Positions 9,715 to 17,384 are shown, numbered from the stretch's first letter. The stretch is DNA of 64,000 bases from a virus (IMGVR_UViG_3300046542_000227:62001-126000); one strand, 5' to 3'. Translations and numbers: made by a program. The notes: generated by a model not told the origin, from the sequence alone.

Positions 9715-11016
9715 ATGATGTCTGAAGTTAAATTGGGTCACATGGTAGCAATCGAAGGCAACAACGGTGTTGGTAAGTCGACTCAGGTCGAACTGGTCGC
9801 CGCACGTCTGCGTGCTGCTGGTCATGACGTTGTTGTGGTTCGTGAGCCCGGTGGTTCGGCTTTGGGTGAACACCTGCGTAGCGTGCTGAAAGATCAGCGC
9901 GACATCAAACTGAACAACACCACCGAACTGCTGCTGTTCGGCGCTCAGCGTGACGACATGTACCGCACCGTGGTACGTCCTGCTCTGGACGCCGGCAAAG
10001 TGGTCCTGGCTGATCGTAGCTACTTCTCCAGCTTCGCCTTCCAGGTTCACCCGTACATTGCACAGAACAACATTCTGCTGCAAGTATTCAACATGATCAC
10101 CTCCATGAGCATCCATCACCTGGGTGGTACTCCGGTGATCGTGTGCAACCTGGCCATGGACGAAGCACTGCGCCTGGAACGTCTGGCTGCGCTGCCGAAG
10201 CGTGAAGAAGACGCTTTCGAAGAACTGCCTGCCGATATCCAGAAACTGGTTGACGAAGCTTACGGCATGCTGGCACAACAGCCGGGCGTGACCACCTTCG
10301 ACGCTACCCGTGAAGTTGAAGAACTGGCTGACGCAATCTTCGATCAGATCCAGGTCAGCATGAACCAGCGCGTACAAGAAGCGGCCATCGCTGCTGAGCA
10401 GGCTGCTGCTCGTGCTGCACAAGCTGAAGTAGAAGATGTTGTTGATGGTGCTCCAGCAAACCCAGCTGCCGAAGCTGAAGCAGCCGCTGCTGATGCACCG
10501 GTTGACATTGCCGTGATCGAAGCTGAGATCAACGACAACATCACCCACCACATCACCAACCTGGTCGGCATGTTCCCAGGCGACTTCAGCGCTCACCAAG
10601 AGCAGTTCGATACTCACGTAGCTTCGCTGCGTAAGTGGGTTGCAATCCACATGGACGAGCTGCGTCTGCGTGAAGAGCCAATGTTCCCACAAGAAGCTCA
10701 ACACCGCACTCAGCAAATCGTCGGCAACATCGGCACCATGCTGGGCGGCTTCCTGACTCTGATCAACATCGGCGAGATGGTTGCCAATGCTGACAAGCTG
10801 GCTGCTGAACTGAAGGTTCGCCAAGAAGCCGAACTGAACGAAGTGGCACCTGAGCTGGTTGATGCACCTGCGGCAGAAGTGTCCGATGCTGAAGTTGCTG
10901 AGCGTCTGCGTGGTCAAACCCCACATGTAGCTCACGTTGACGAAGCTGGTTTCGTGGGTGACGAGTCCGACTCGGCGTACGCTGTTGAAGGTCGTAACGA
11001 AGCACCAGGTCAGTAA
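9715..11016 (+). CDS. tmk: Thymidylate kinase with long C-terminal extension, 433 aa
   Basis: The N-terminal 200 residues form a dTMP kinase: P-loop EGNNGVGKST (residues 13-22), REPGGSALGE with the dTMP-binding Arg (about 41), and DRSYFSSFAFQ (about 99-110). It phosphorylates dTMP to dTDP for phage DNA synthesis. Typical enzymes are about 210 aa; here another 220 residues follow, beginning with an Ala/Glu-rich linker (about 223-262) and a helical domain with FPGDFSAHQEQF and later an acidic tail. Two ATGs, at 9715 and 9718, share an AAGG SD; either could be used. Sense is supported by dTMP-kinase motifs; the long antisense frame is a shadow. Confidence 0.9.
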   Translation: MMSEVKLGHMVAIEGNNGVGKSTQVELVAARLRAAGHDVVVVREPGGSALGEHLRSVLKDQRDIKLNNTTELLLFGAQRDDMYRTVVRPALDAGKVVLADRSYFSSFAFQVHPYIAQNNILLQVFNMITSMSIHHLGGTPVIVCNLAMDEALRLERLAALPKREEDAFEELPADIQKLVDEAYGMLAQQPGVTTFDATREVEELADAIFDQIQVSMNQRVQEAAIAAEQAAARAAQAEVEDVVDGAPANPAAEAEAAAADAPVDIAVIEAEINDNITHHITNLVGMFPGDFSAHQEQFDTHVASLRKWVAIHMDELRLREEPMFPQEAQHRTQQIVGNIGTMLGGFLTLINIGEMVANADKLAAELKVRQEAELNEVAPELVDAPAAEVSDAEVAERLRGQTPHVAHVDEAGFVGDESDSAYAVEGRNEAPGQ

Positions 11017-11034
11017 AACGAAAAGAAACAGAGA

Positions 11035-11044
11035 TCTATATCAC
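11035..11044 (+). promoter_or_regulatory. TCTATATCAC promoter-like box
   Basis: Exact copy of the recurring box, 85 nt before the start of the membrane-protein gene at 11129. A GGTGG/CCACC-type stem follows it. Confidence 0.6.
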
Positions 11045-11128
11045 CGTACCGGTGGGTTGTACAACATTCGATGCCTGATTGTGTGCAACCACCCGTCGGT
11101 GGTATACCTTAGCCCTTAGGAGCAAAGC

Positions 11129-11701
11129 ATGAAATGGTTTTCCGCTGTTGTATTGACAGCACTCGCGTTGATGGTAAGTCCAGCTTGGGCTGGTTGTGAT
11201 CTGTCGCAGTCCGGTGTACCCATTGCAATACGTGGGCAACTGGAAACTCAATGCCTTCAAGCTGAAGCGAAGGTCAAAGAGCAAGCCCAGATCACTGACA
11301 CACAGAAACTCTCGGCTTATGCTGATGTAGCTACCCAACTGGCTAAGGCCGTGGGTATCGCAGCTAAAGAGCTGGGTGTGGCTGTCAACGAGTTCATCCT
11401 GACTCCAGCGGGTATCCTGACCATCGCTGTGATCCTGGTTAAGGTGTTCGGTAAACTGGCTAGCCTCATTATCGTGGCGTTCCTGCTGAACCTGATCTCG
11501 TTCAAACTGATGAAGTTACTGTGGCGTCGTGATACTGACCGCACTGTCGAAACCACTGGCTGGTTCGGTTTCTTCAAGCGCACCATCCCTGTACGTGAAA
11601 CCGTCACCTACCGTGAAGCATCGGAAGGTCAAGTGTTCTGTACTGGCTTGCTGGTCATCATCTGCTTCGGTTCCCTGATCGCTGTGCCAATCTTCAGCTA
11701 A
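11129..11701 (+). CDS. Exported/inner-membrane protein, 190 aa
   Basis: N-terminal signal peptide (hydrophobic core VVLTALALMV, cleavage likely after AWA), then a short extracytoplasmic helical region containing two Cys. Hydrophobic segments follow around 90-125 (FILTPAGILTIAVILVKVF, LIIVAFLLNLISF), then a basic loop with RRDTDR, and a final segment near 170-188 (GLLVIICFGSLIAVPIF). Probably inserted in the host inner membrane. Own promoter box upstream; no close family recognised. Confidence 0.75.
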   Translation: MKWFSAVVLTALALMVSPAWAGCDLSQSGVPIAIRGQLETQCLQAEAKVKEQAQITDTQKLSAYADVATQLAKAVGIAAKELGVAVNEFILTPAGILTIAVILVKVFGKLASLIIVAFLLNLISFKLMKLLWRRDTDRTVETTGWFGFFKRTIPVRETVTYREASEGQVFCTGLLVIICFGSLIAVPIFS

Positions 11702-11792
11702 GTTCTACTTGGCGGGTATTGGTATGTGAAATCCCCTGTGCCTTGGTTCCCTACCTTAATGGTCGTGAGCAAAAAACGTGCAAGGCACGGAC

Positions 11793-11831
11793 GGACATAA
11801 CCCCCGCCTTCGGGCGGGGTTTTATGCTGTC
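11793..11831 (+). terminator. Terminator with GGACATAA/TTATGCTGTCC arms
   Basis: CCCCGCC-TTCG-GGCGGGG core followed by TTTT, extended by arms GGACATAA and TTATGCTGTCC. Confidence 0.85.
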
Positions 11832-11861
11832 CATCTGAATATCTCCTGTGAGGAATAACCC

Positions 11862-12431
11862 ATGCAAGGTAACATCGAAATCGTAAACCTGAAGCAACCA
11901 GTTCGTGTAGCTACCGATGCAGAGGTCGATGCATTGCTGCGTGATCAGCCTGCACCGGATCTGATCAAACGTCGTGACCACAGCACCGCTGCGATCATGG
12001 CCCACATCGAGGCCAACCGTCTGGCCGATGGTACCTTCGCTGTGTACGACCACCAGGGCATCTACACCAAGTGGTGCCGTCACATCCGTAACACGATCGT
12101 GCCGGATGTCGATTCCAAGGTTTACGACATCCAAGTCAAGGATGCTTTCGTTTACCAAGGTCGCAATGCGGCTGGTCCATACGAGCGTGTGGTATTCCGT
12201 ACTGCATCGCGCTACGGCTTCGGCAAGGTTCTGTTCCTGGAACGCATGGGTTTCGAAGAAGACGCACCAGTCCGTTTGGCCTGTGCTGAAGGTTGGGCGA
12301 ACTTGCCTCCACTGGCTGCTGATGCTGAGGTTCCGGTGGTGATGCCGATGCTCAATGGCGTGCACACGCCAGTCTACACTGAGCCATCGAACATCGCCGC
12401 TATCCATGCTGGCGCTAACTCACTGTTGTAA
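11862..12431 (+). CDS. Unknown protein, 189 aa
   Basis: SD TGTGAGGA and ATG. Soluble, mixed alpha/beta; contains TFAVYDHQGIYTKWCRH and VVFRTASRYGFGKVLFLERM. First gene of a three-gene run (11862, 12442, 12861) with short spacers following a terminator. Function not recognised. Confidence 0.8.
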   Translation: MQGNIEIVNLKQPVRVATDAEVDALLRDQPAPDLIKRRDHSTAAIMAHIEANRLADGTFAVYDHQGIYTKWCRHIRNTIVPDVDSKVYDIQVKDAFVYQGRNAAGPYERVVFRTASRYGFGKVLFLERMGFEEDAPVRLACAEGWANLPPLAADAEVPVVMPMLNGVHTPVYTEPSNIAAIHAGANSLL

Positions 12432-12441
12432 GGACTGAACC

Positions 12442-12852
12442 ATGGATATGCCAACGATCCATCAATGGGATAACCCTGAGTACTACAAGCAAGTCATGCC
12501 GGCTGAACTGGCACAGTCTCATGTGTGGCAATTGGTGTACGGTGAATTCCGTGCACCTAAGTACATGGCCGTGATGCGTGAGTTCATGCGCACCTTCGAC
12601 TGGGACAATGTGAAGGAGTCCGATATTTCGAAGGCGGTGCAGCTGTTGTCGGTTTGGTCAAAGATCCCAAGCACGCGTATGCTCGAATGGCCAACCATGA
12701 ACGAAGCCCTGTACCGCTTCGCCGCACGGCTGACCAATAAGCACTTCGAACTGGTCAAGCAATATATGGCCGTGCACACCATCGACTGGATCGACAACGA
12801 AACCGTCTGGTATGCATTGGTTGAGGAACCATATGCAGCTCTTCAATTATAG
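12442..12852 (+). CDS. Unknown helical protein, 136 aa
   Basis: Lies 10 nt after the previous stop with AAGGACTGAACC before the ATG. Rich in Trp, Tyr and Met; predicted helical throughout with no signal or membrane segment. Contains WDNPEYYKQVMPAEL near the N-terminus and WIDNETVWYALVEEP near the end. No family recognised. Confidence 0.75.
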   Translation: MDMPTIHQWDNPEYYKQVMPAELAQSHVWQLVYGEFRAPKYMAVMREFMRTFDWDNVKESDISKAVQLLSVWSKIPSTRMLEWPTMNEALYRFAARLTNKHFELVKQYMAVHTIDWIDNETVWYALVEEPYAALQL

Positions 12853-12860
12853 AGGTGGTT

Positions 12861-13028
12861 ATGGTTCCGCGTTTTGATCTGTCGAAGCGTCGTCTGGCAA
12901 CACTGGAAGAGAAGATCGATAACCGGGCGAAGAGCCTGGAAATGGTTCGTCGCTTCAATGCGGCTCAGCGTAAGCTGGAACGCATCTGTAAAGAAAAAGG
13001 AATACCGGTGCCAGTAATGGTTTGCTAG
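12861..13028 (+). CDS. Small basic coiled-coil-like protein, 55 aa
   Basis: SD GAGGTGG then ATG 8 nt after the preceding stop. Arg/Lys/Glu-rich sequence with heptad-like spacing (LSKRRLATLEEKIDNRAKSL), ending PVPVMVC. Third gene of the operon, immediately upstream of the tRNA region. Function unknown. Confidence 0.65.
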   Translation: MVPRFDLSKRRLATLEEKIDNRAKSLEMVRRFNAAQRKLERICKEKGIPVPVMVC

Positions 13029-13109
13029 TACCCTGCATCTAACATAATCACCATTCATCATTAGGAAGCCTGTCAGCTAGTGCTCAGTAAGTCGGAAGCT
13101 ACCGACCCT

Positions 13110-13183
13110 TAGCATGTAGCTCAGTTGGATAGAGCATCAGCATTTGACGCTGGATGTCGCGGGTTCGAATCCCGCCATGCTAT
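13110..13183 (+). tRNA. tRNA-Gln (anticodon TTG)
   Basis: Cloverleaf by eye: acceptor TAGCATG/CATGCTA, D stem GCTC/GAGC, anticodon stem TCAGC/GCTGG with 7-nt loop ATTTGAC (anticodon TTG, reads CAA), T arm GCGGG-TTCGAAT-CCCGC. CCA is not encoded, unlike the two tRNAs downstream. Confidence 0.9.
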
Positions 13184-13203
13184 CTACTGACATGGTGAAA
13201 TGA

Positions 13204-13668
13204 ATGTTGAATGAAATTGCTGTACGTACACTGCCTGCTGCTAATCGGGTTATCCGTTCGATAGAACTGAAAGAGGTTTCCGTTAACTCTAAAGAGATAA
13301 CGTGGCGGTCTCCTGATCAGCGGCAAGCGTTGGTGATTGTGTTAGAATCTGGATGGTCTTTGGTGCTGGTGGATGCGTGCGGGCAGTGCTGCTGCGAAGA
13401 ACGCTACATGAGCACTGAAGATGATCTGGAATCCCTGGTGGGTGAAACACTGATGGGCATCCGTCACGGCGGCACTTCTGAAAAGGAGGCTGACTATGGT
13501 GTGGTTGAGGCAGAGTTTGTGCACATCCAAACCGATCGTGACTCCGTTTGTATCGGGACGTACAATGAGAACAATGGCTACTACGGTGGCTTAGACCTTG
13601 TTGTGACGATACTCGATCCAGAGGGTAATGTGGTTGTTTATCAGAAGAGCTTAACCGGGGAGGATTAA
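13204..13668 (+). CDS. Unknown protein, 154 aa
   Basis: Starts 20 nt after tRNA-Gln, without a strong SD, so it may depend on processing of the tRNA transcript. Contains a Cys cluster (CGQCCCEE, about residues 60-67) that could bind metal, in a protein otherwise rich in Val, Glu and Asp with beta character. Followed by a terminator. No family recognised. Confidence 0.7.
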   Translation: MLNEIAVRTLPAANRVIRSIELKEVSVNSKEITWRSPDQRQALVIVLESGWSLVLVDACGQCCCEERYMSTEDDLESLVGETLMGIRHGGTSEKEADYGVVEAEFVHIQTDRDSVCIGTYNENNGYYGGLDLVVTILDPEGNVVVYQKSLTGED

Positions 13669-13671
13669 GTC

Positions 13672-13689
13672 GGGGGACTTCGGTCCCCC
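13672..13689 (+). terminator. Hairpin terminator
   Basis: GGGGGAC-TTCG-GTCCCCC stem just after the stop of the preceding gene; the T-rich run (CCCTTTTATTTTTT) is further downstream. Confidence 0.65.
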
Positions 13690-13729
13690 TGCTATTCCGC
13701 CTATCCCTTTTATTTTTTGTAGGATACTT

Positions 13730-14293
13730 ATGGAAACTGTCAACCGCTTCAAAGAGAAACAAGAGATCGATGAAGCCACTAAAGCCCAAGTCGATCTGGC
13801 TGGGTTCTTCGGTTCACTGGTCGGCGATCCAACAGAGCCACCACTCTGGATGTTGGTTACAGCCCTGCAATCGGAGCTGGCTAAGACCGAGCACCGTAAG
13901 CAGCATCTGGGTTACATCGTCAACGTCTCTAAAGAAGAGAACTCGGTGGCTGTGTTGTGGCAATCCCAAGTACGCGGTGCTCCACAAACCTTCCTGTCGG
14001 TTCAAGCGACCAAGCGCGACATCCCTGTCCTGCATGAGATCATTCCGTCTGAGATCCTTGACGAATACCTCGCGATGATCCAGGACATCAACAGCAACGA
14101 TACGGGTGTTGCTAGTGGTCTGGTGCAGATGGCTATCGATGGTTTCAAAGAACATCTGGTGACTTGCTTGGATGGTGATCCTGAGCAGAACCACTACTTG
14201 CTCCAGGCTTACACCAAAGACCGCAAGTGGCTCTTGGACATCCAAGTCTACTACGACGTAATCCAAGACGACCTTCAGCACCAAAGCCAGTAA
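13730..14293 (+). CDS. Unknown protein, 187 aa
   Basis: TAGGATACTT before the ATG. Soluble protein with a charged N-terminus (RFKEKQEIDEATKAQVD). Residues near 125 read LAMIQDINS, similar to the C-terminal signature of the FDDIN family but here internal. Monocistronic between two terminators. Function not recognised. Confidence 0.75.
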   Translation: METVNRFKEKQEIDEATKAQVDLAGFFGSLVGDPTEPPLWMLVTALQSELAKTEHRKQHLGYIVNVSKEENSVAVLWQSQVRGAPQTFLSVQATKRDIPVLHEIIPSEILDEYLAMIQDINSNDTGVASGLVQMAIDGFKEHLVTCLDGDPEQNHYLLQAYTKDRKWLLDIQVYYDVIQDDLQHQSQ

Positions 14294-14298
14294 ACACT

Positions 14299-14316
14299 GG
14301 GGGTCTTCGGACCTCC
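14299..14316 (+). terminator. Hairpin terminator followed by CTTTTATGCC
   Basis: GGGGGTC-TTCG-GACCTCC stem then ACTTCTTTTATGCC. Confidence 0.75.
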
Positions 14317-14379
14317 ACTTCTTTTATGCCACCCTGGGTATTCAATGGTTTGTGTATGCAATTAATTCAGGGACCGGTT

Positions 14380-15105
14380 ATGTTAGAAGCCATGTTGTTA
14401 ACAAAGAAGGAGGTACCTATACCTCCTACTGGGGCAACCTTTCTATGGGATCCGGTGCTCCAACAGGATCTTTATGGTAGTGGTGCCACGATCGCTTATA
14501 TTGGTGGCGGTACGGCCAACACAGATTATCTCATCGACGGTCAGGGTACTTTTAACCTCCCTACTACATCTTCAGGGTTTACCATTACATTGGCCAGCCC
14601 GTTGGACTTATCCGGTGGCGACTGGACCGTTGAATGGTCAACGCTCAACACGGTCAACAATGGTAACTACGGTACGGATATAGCGATTGATTCGGGATTC
14701 CCAGGGTCGGCTAAAGGCGTCCAAGCACGCTGGAGCGATACAGGTTTTGGTAACCGAGTACAGTTCTCCACCATCTTTCAACAGGTAACAGATTGCTGGA
14801 ATGCCTCCTTGACGAAGGTAACTTCGTTGAACACACTGCAACGTTTCGCAATGGTGTGCAAGAATGGGCAAGTCAGTGTGTTTATAAATGGTGTGAAGCA
14901 AATGTTGGCGAATGGAACCGGTGGTACCTATACGGCGGCATCATTCGCAGCTGCGCCAGCGAACTTGAAAGATCTCAAGTCCATCAAGATTGGTTGGCAG
15001 AATAGTACGGTTCAAGCGATGATCAGTCGTCATGGTCGTATCCGGATTACCCAGAGTGCACTGTATACCACCGACTACACGCCCGGTCCATTAGAGATGG
15101 TGTAA
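14380..15105 (+). CDS. LamG/concanavalin-like virion or fibre protein, 241 aa
   Basis: The frame extends upstream to 14227 but that overlaps another gene and a terminator; the ATG at 14380 has CAGGGA at proper spacing. After a short N-terminus (to about residue 30) the protein has a jelly-roll-like pattern: GTFNLPTTSSGFTITLASP, DWTVEWSTL, RFAMVCKNGQVSVFINGVK and IKIGWQNST, typical of LamG-type lectin folds in phage fibres (RFAMV..GQVSVFINGVK is the usual strand-turn-strand). Likely adsorption or decoration; position between tRNAs is unusual for a fibre gene. A hairpin with AGGAGGTA/TACCTCCT lies inside the coding region near 14408. Confidence 0.65.
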   Translation: MLEAMLLTKKEVPIPPTGATFLWDPVLQQDLYGSGATIAYIGGGTANTDYLIDGQGTFNLPTTSSGFTITLASPLDLSGGDWTVEWSTLNTVNNGNYGTDIAIDSGFPGSAKGVQARWSDTGFGNRVQFSTIFQQVTDCWNASLTKVTSLNTLQRFAMVCKNGQVSVFINGVKQMLANGTGGTYTAASFAAAPANLKDLKSIKIGWQNSTVQAMISRHGRIRITQSALYTTDYTPGPLEMV

Positions 15106-15149
15106 AGTTCTACGCCATGAGTAATACTATACGGACATAGCGCCGTAGT

Positions 15150-15234
15150 GGGTAGGTTCCCGAGCGGCCAAAGGGATCAGACTGTAAATCTGACGTCTAC
15201 GACTTCGAAGGTTCGAATCCTTCTCTGCCCACCA
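15150..15234 (+). tRNA. tRNA-Tyr (anticodon GTA), CCA encoded
   Basis: Acceptor GGGTAGG/TCTGCCC plus A and CCA, anticodon stem CAGA/TCTG with loop CTGTAAA (GTA), long variable arm, T arm GAAGG-TTCGAAT-CCTTC. Class II shape fits tRNA-Tyr. Confidence 0.92.
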
Positions 15235-15235
15235 T

Positions 15236-15311
15236 TCCAGCATAGCTCAGTCGGTAGAGCAGCAGACTGTTAATCTGTTGGTCCCTGGTTCGAATCCAGG
15301 TGCTGGAGCCA
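15236..15311 (+). tRNA. tRNA-Asn (anticodon GTT), CCA encoded
   Basis: Acceptor TCCAGCA/TGCTGGA, discriminator G, CCA encoded; anticodon loop CTGTTAA (GTT); T arm CCTGG-TTCGAAT-CCAGG. Separated from tRNA-Tyr by one base, so both must come from one transcript. Confidence 0.95.
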
Positions 15312-15326
15312 TTTCCATCATTATAG

Positions 15327-15350
15327 ACTGCAGGCTTCGGTCTGCGGTTT
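15327..15350 (+). terminator. Hairpin between tRNA-Asn and tRNA-like element
   Basis: ACTGCAGGC-TTCG-GTCTGCGGT stem with G-T pairs, then TTATTCC. Confidence 0.6.
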
Positions 15351-15359
15351 ATTCCCTAC

Positions 15360-15436
15360 GCCGGCTAACTTGGTAACGTCGCAATGCGCAAGGGGGCGAC
15401 GCCCTAACAGTGGTGTGAACCCACATAGCCGGCACC
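15360..15436 (+). ncRNA. tRNA-like structured RNA candidate
   Basis: A perfect 8-bp end stem GCCGGCTA/TAGCCGGC closes a 74-77 nt element ending ACC, placed directly after real tRNAs. Inside: a possible D arm CTTG/CAAG with a 16-nt loop, an anticodon-like hairpin AGGG-GGCGACG-CCCT, and a T-like arm GTGG-TGTGAAC-CCAC. Alternative internal pairing GTCGC/GCGAC exists. It lacks the U33 and TTC of a normal tRNA, so it is probably not an elongator tRNA. Confidence 0.45.
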
Positions 15437-15446
15437 TATTCGTAAC

Positions 15447-15486
15447 GGCATAAGCATATCGCCAGGGGTAACCCTGGCTTTATGTC
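15447..15486 (+). terminator. Terminator with GGCATAA/TTATGTC arms
   Basis: GCCAGGG-GTAA-CCCTGGC core plus flanking GGCATAA and TTATGTC, ending the tRNA region and preceding the next gene. Confidence 0.75.
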
Positions 15487-15510
15487 ATCTTTCACTATAA
15501 AGGAAACACC

Positions 15511-15849
15511 ATGACGCTTCGTGTTAAGACTGTGGTCCTCATGGCTACGCACAGTAAAGGACATACTCGCTATCGTCGTACTCGTACGCGAATCGTGTCT
15601 GCGGGGATTACAACCAAGCAGGTGCGTAACGATGACTTCTCGATTGACCTGCATGTGGATATCCAGTCCCGTCAGTTCACCGGAAAGATTCAAGGTCGTA
15701 TGGATCGGGCCACAGGTGACGTCAAGTTCGAAATCTTGGAACAGGCTGCCACCAGCTACCTGAAGAAGCATCACTTCAAGATCATCGGCTACACCCTCGA
15801 AGCCCGGATGATCAACACCAACCCGCGTGGCAATGGGAAAGCAGCATGA
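15511..15849 (+). CDS. Unknown basic protein, 112 aa
   Basis: SD AAAGGAAAC and ATG. Arg/Lys rich, with repeated T-R-Y/R motifs near the N-terminus (HTRYRRTRTRIVSAG), possibly nucleic-acid binding, and a beta pattern after it (FSIDLHVDIQSRQFTGKI). Overlaps the next gene by four bases (ATGA). Confidence 0.75.
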   Translation: MTLRVKTVVLMATHSKGHTRYRRTRTRIVSAGITTKQVRNDDFSIDLHVDIQSRQFTGKIQGRMDRATGDVKFEILEQAATSYLKKHHFKIIGYTLEARMINTNPRGNGKAA

Positions 15850-16148
15850 ACGACAATCCATTTAAAACCTACTCGTGCCGGTTTGAGTTCACCCATGACT
15901 TTACGGCATTTATCATCGCTGCCGATAAACAAGGGGTGCAGATCAACACCAGTGAACTCCATCACCGTAAGCATGAGGGTGATAAGTACCCTGCTCCTGA
16001 CGTCTATGTCGAGTTCAAGGCTGAGGTGTCGTTGGAGACACTGCAGGCTGTTTTGAGGCAAGGTACGGATCTGCATGTGGGCCTTCAGACACTCAGGCCT
16101 GTATCCCTCGAAGACAATTCTTTGGAACGTGATTACAGCCTCATTTGA
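15846..16148 (+). CDS. Unknown protein, 100 aa
   Basis: Translationally coupled to the gene before (ATGA overlap). Contains a long central beta-helix-like pattern, FKTYSCRFEFTHDFTAFII and VYVEFKAEVSLETLQAVLRQG, reminiscent of a small ferredoxin-like fold. The pair 15511/15846 has similar strand patterns (15511: DVQSRQFTG..; here VEFKAEVS). Function not recognised. Confidence 0.75.
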   Translation: MNDNPFKTYSCRFEFTHDFTAFIIAADKQGVQINTSELHHRKHEGDKYPAPDVYVEFKAEVSLETLQAVLRQGTDLHVGLQTLRPVSLEDNSLERDYSLI

Positions 16149-16169
16149 GCAACCCAAGGAAGTGTAATA

Positions 16170-16364
16170 ATGTTTGAAGAGTGGATGCGCAAGTACCGGG
16201 AAGAACAAACTGGGGAAGACAAGCTCCGTGAGCTCTGTGGTCCTCAATGGGGTGGTGCCTTTAAAGGTCAGATGAAGTCTGACCATGGCGAACGTACTAA
16301 CCCTAAACTCAACGACCAACCGTTCTACTATCGCGCTAGCAACAAGAAGATGAAGCGCTTCTAA
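16170..16364 (+). CDS. Small charged protein, 64 aa
   Basis: ATG 21 nt after the previous stop with AAGGAAGTG upstream. Rich in Lys, Arg and Glu (WMRKYREEQTGEDKLREL), ending in a basic tail (ASNKKMKRF). No family recognised; member of the 15511-16817 gene run. Confidence 0.7.
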   Translation: MFEEWMRKYREEQTGEDKLRELCGPQWGGAFKGQMKSDHGERTNPKLNDQPFYYRASNKKMKRF

Positions 16365-16385
16365 TATCTACTTAAGGGGAATACC

Positions 16386-16817
16386 ATGGCTAAGACTACA
16401 CCAGTACAGTACAACGTTCAATTCAACAAGCTCCAAGGTGAGGTTGCTCTGGAACTCAAAGCCACCCTGATCGAAATTGATCTGGAAGGTAAGGATGCTC
16501 GTCCTTTCTTCCACATCGAACGTAAGGGTAATCGCTGGTTGCTGATGCATGGTGGTGGCGCCTTGGGTTCGACGTTCCCTAATGCGATCGATCTGGAGAT
16601 CATCCGGATGGCTGACGATCGCTGGCTGCGTAACATGGCAACCAAGAAGGACTATCCAATCAAAGGTCTGACTAAACTCAATGTCAAACCACCCCTGTTC
16701 CACTTCGACGCCATTGGTGAGCCCAGTGAAGACAGTTGGCGCATGACGTTCTCTGATGGCATGTTCGACACTACAGCAGTGCTGACCTCTATTTCTTTCA
16801 GTCGTTGTGCTGGCTAA
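16386..16817 (+). CDS. Unknown protein, 143 aa
   Basis: SD AAGGGGAATACC, ATG. Beta-rich start (VQYNVQFNKLQGEVALELKATLIEIDLEG), central GGGALGSTF and a basic middle, ending SFSRCAG. Last of four closely spaced genes. Function unknown. Confidence 0.75.
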   Translation: MAKTTPVQYNVQFNKLQGEVALELKATLIEIDLEGKDARPFFHIERKGNRWLLMHGGGALGSTFPNAIDLEIIRMADDRWLRNMATKKDYPIKGLTKLNVKPPLFHFDAIGEPSEDSWRMTFSDGMFDTTAVLTSISFSRCAG

Positions 16818-16972
16818 GAAAGAAACTACCGGTGTGTCCCTCATATGCGGGTATAGCCTTTGGGGGCGTCTTCGTCGGTGTCCACACTCTCGGAGGCTGT
16901 ACTCGCTCTCTACTTAAACGGAATTTCAAGAGCCAAGCATCCCGCTTGGATTATGTCCGTCCAGGAGTTTTC
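16818..16972. other. Structured intergenic leader
   Basis: No convincing start in this gap. It holds a CCAAGC-ATCCC-GCTTGG hairpin at 16933-16949 directly followed by TTATGTCC (16951-16958), the terminator-plus-TATG arrangement found elsewhere, and then the SD of the next small gene. Confidence 0.5.
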
Positions 16973-17158
16973 GTGTTAGATCGACTCGACCTTGATGACG
17001 CTGAAATCCAACGCCTTGGGACTATCCAACGGCGATCCATAACGGAACCTACGATCCTCTGGTACACACCGCACCAGACACCTAAAGACAAACAGGGTAA
17101 TAGTCAATTATGCAAAACACCCAAAGCTTCGAACTGCCGAAGAAACAACGGGCATTGA
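16973..17158 (+). CDS. Small protein, 61 aa, GTG start
   Basis: The open frame starts earlier (16805) but the GTG at 16973 has CAGGAG five bases upstream and follows a TTATGTCC element. Product begins VLDRLDLDDAEIQRLGTIQRR, a helical segment, and ends in a basic, Cys-containing tail (CRRNNGH). Unknown function; codon pattern weak, so moderate confidence. Confidence 0.5.
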   Translation: MLDRLDLDDAEIQRLGTIQRRSITEPTILWYTPHQTPKDKQGNSQLCKTPKASNCRRNNGH

Positions 17159-17244
17159 GTTCCTCTGCCCCTCTCCAGTTCAAATATCACTGGCGTAAAG
17201 TCAGACTAATCGTCCCTGGCCCACAGGAGAAGTCTGCCGCCTAA
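17110..17244 (+). CDS. Possible 44-aa basic ORF
   Basis: ATG with no clear SD; overlaps the previous small gene by 49 bases in another frame. Product contains FELPKKQRALSSSAPL and FKYHWRKVRLIVPG. Could be real or a chance ORF; the terminator at 17265 immediately after it is its only support. Confidence 0.3.
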   Translation: MQNTQSFELPKKQRALSSSAPLQFKYHWRKVRLIVPGPQEKSAA

Positions 17245-17264
17245 CCGAGTGCGTACCGAACTTT

Positions 17265-17303
17265 ACGGTGGGGAGCCGTTCCCCCAGCCCCACCGTCTTT
17301 TTT
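17265..17303 (+). terminator. Rho-independent terminator
   Basis: Nine-bp stem ACGGTGGGG/CCCCACCGT followed by CTTTTTT. Confidence 0.88.
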
Positions 17304-17322
17304 GATTGCACATAAACTGAAA

Positions 17323-17332
17323 CCTATATAGC
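17323..17332 (+). promoter_or_regulatory. CCTATATAGC promoter-like box (variant)
   Basis: Variant of the TCTATATCAC box, directly after a terminator and 53 nt before the gene at 17385. Confidence 0.45.
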
Positions 17333-17384
17333 CTTAGTGAATTGAGAGCATAAAGCTCCGAACCCTCCTTTTAAGGAAGAAGCA

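Noticed and set aside
9694-10935. Minus-strand ORF (413 aa) over the thymidylate kinase gene
   Set aside because: Shadow of tmk; the kinase motifs are on the + strand.
13730-14293. Membership of the protein at 13730 in the FDDIN family
   Set aside because: The QDINS match is internal, without the AG[DE]L element or terminal position.
15360-15436. Canonical tRNA gene
   Set aside because: No U33, no TTC arm and an oversized D loop; reported instead as a tRNA-like element.
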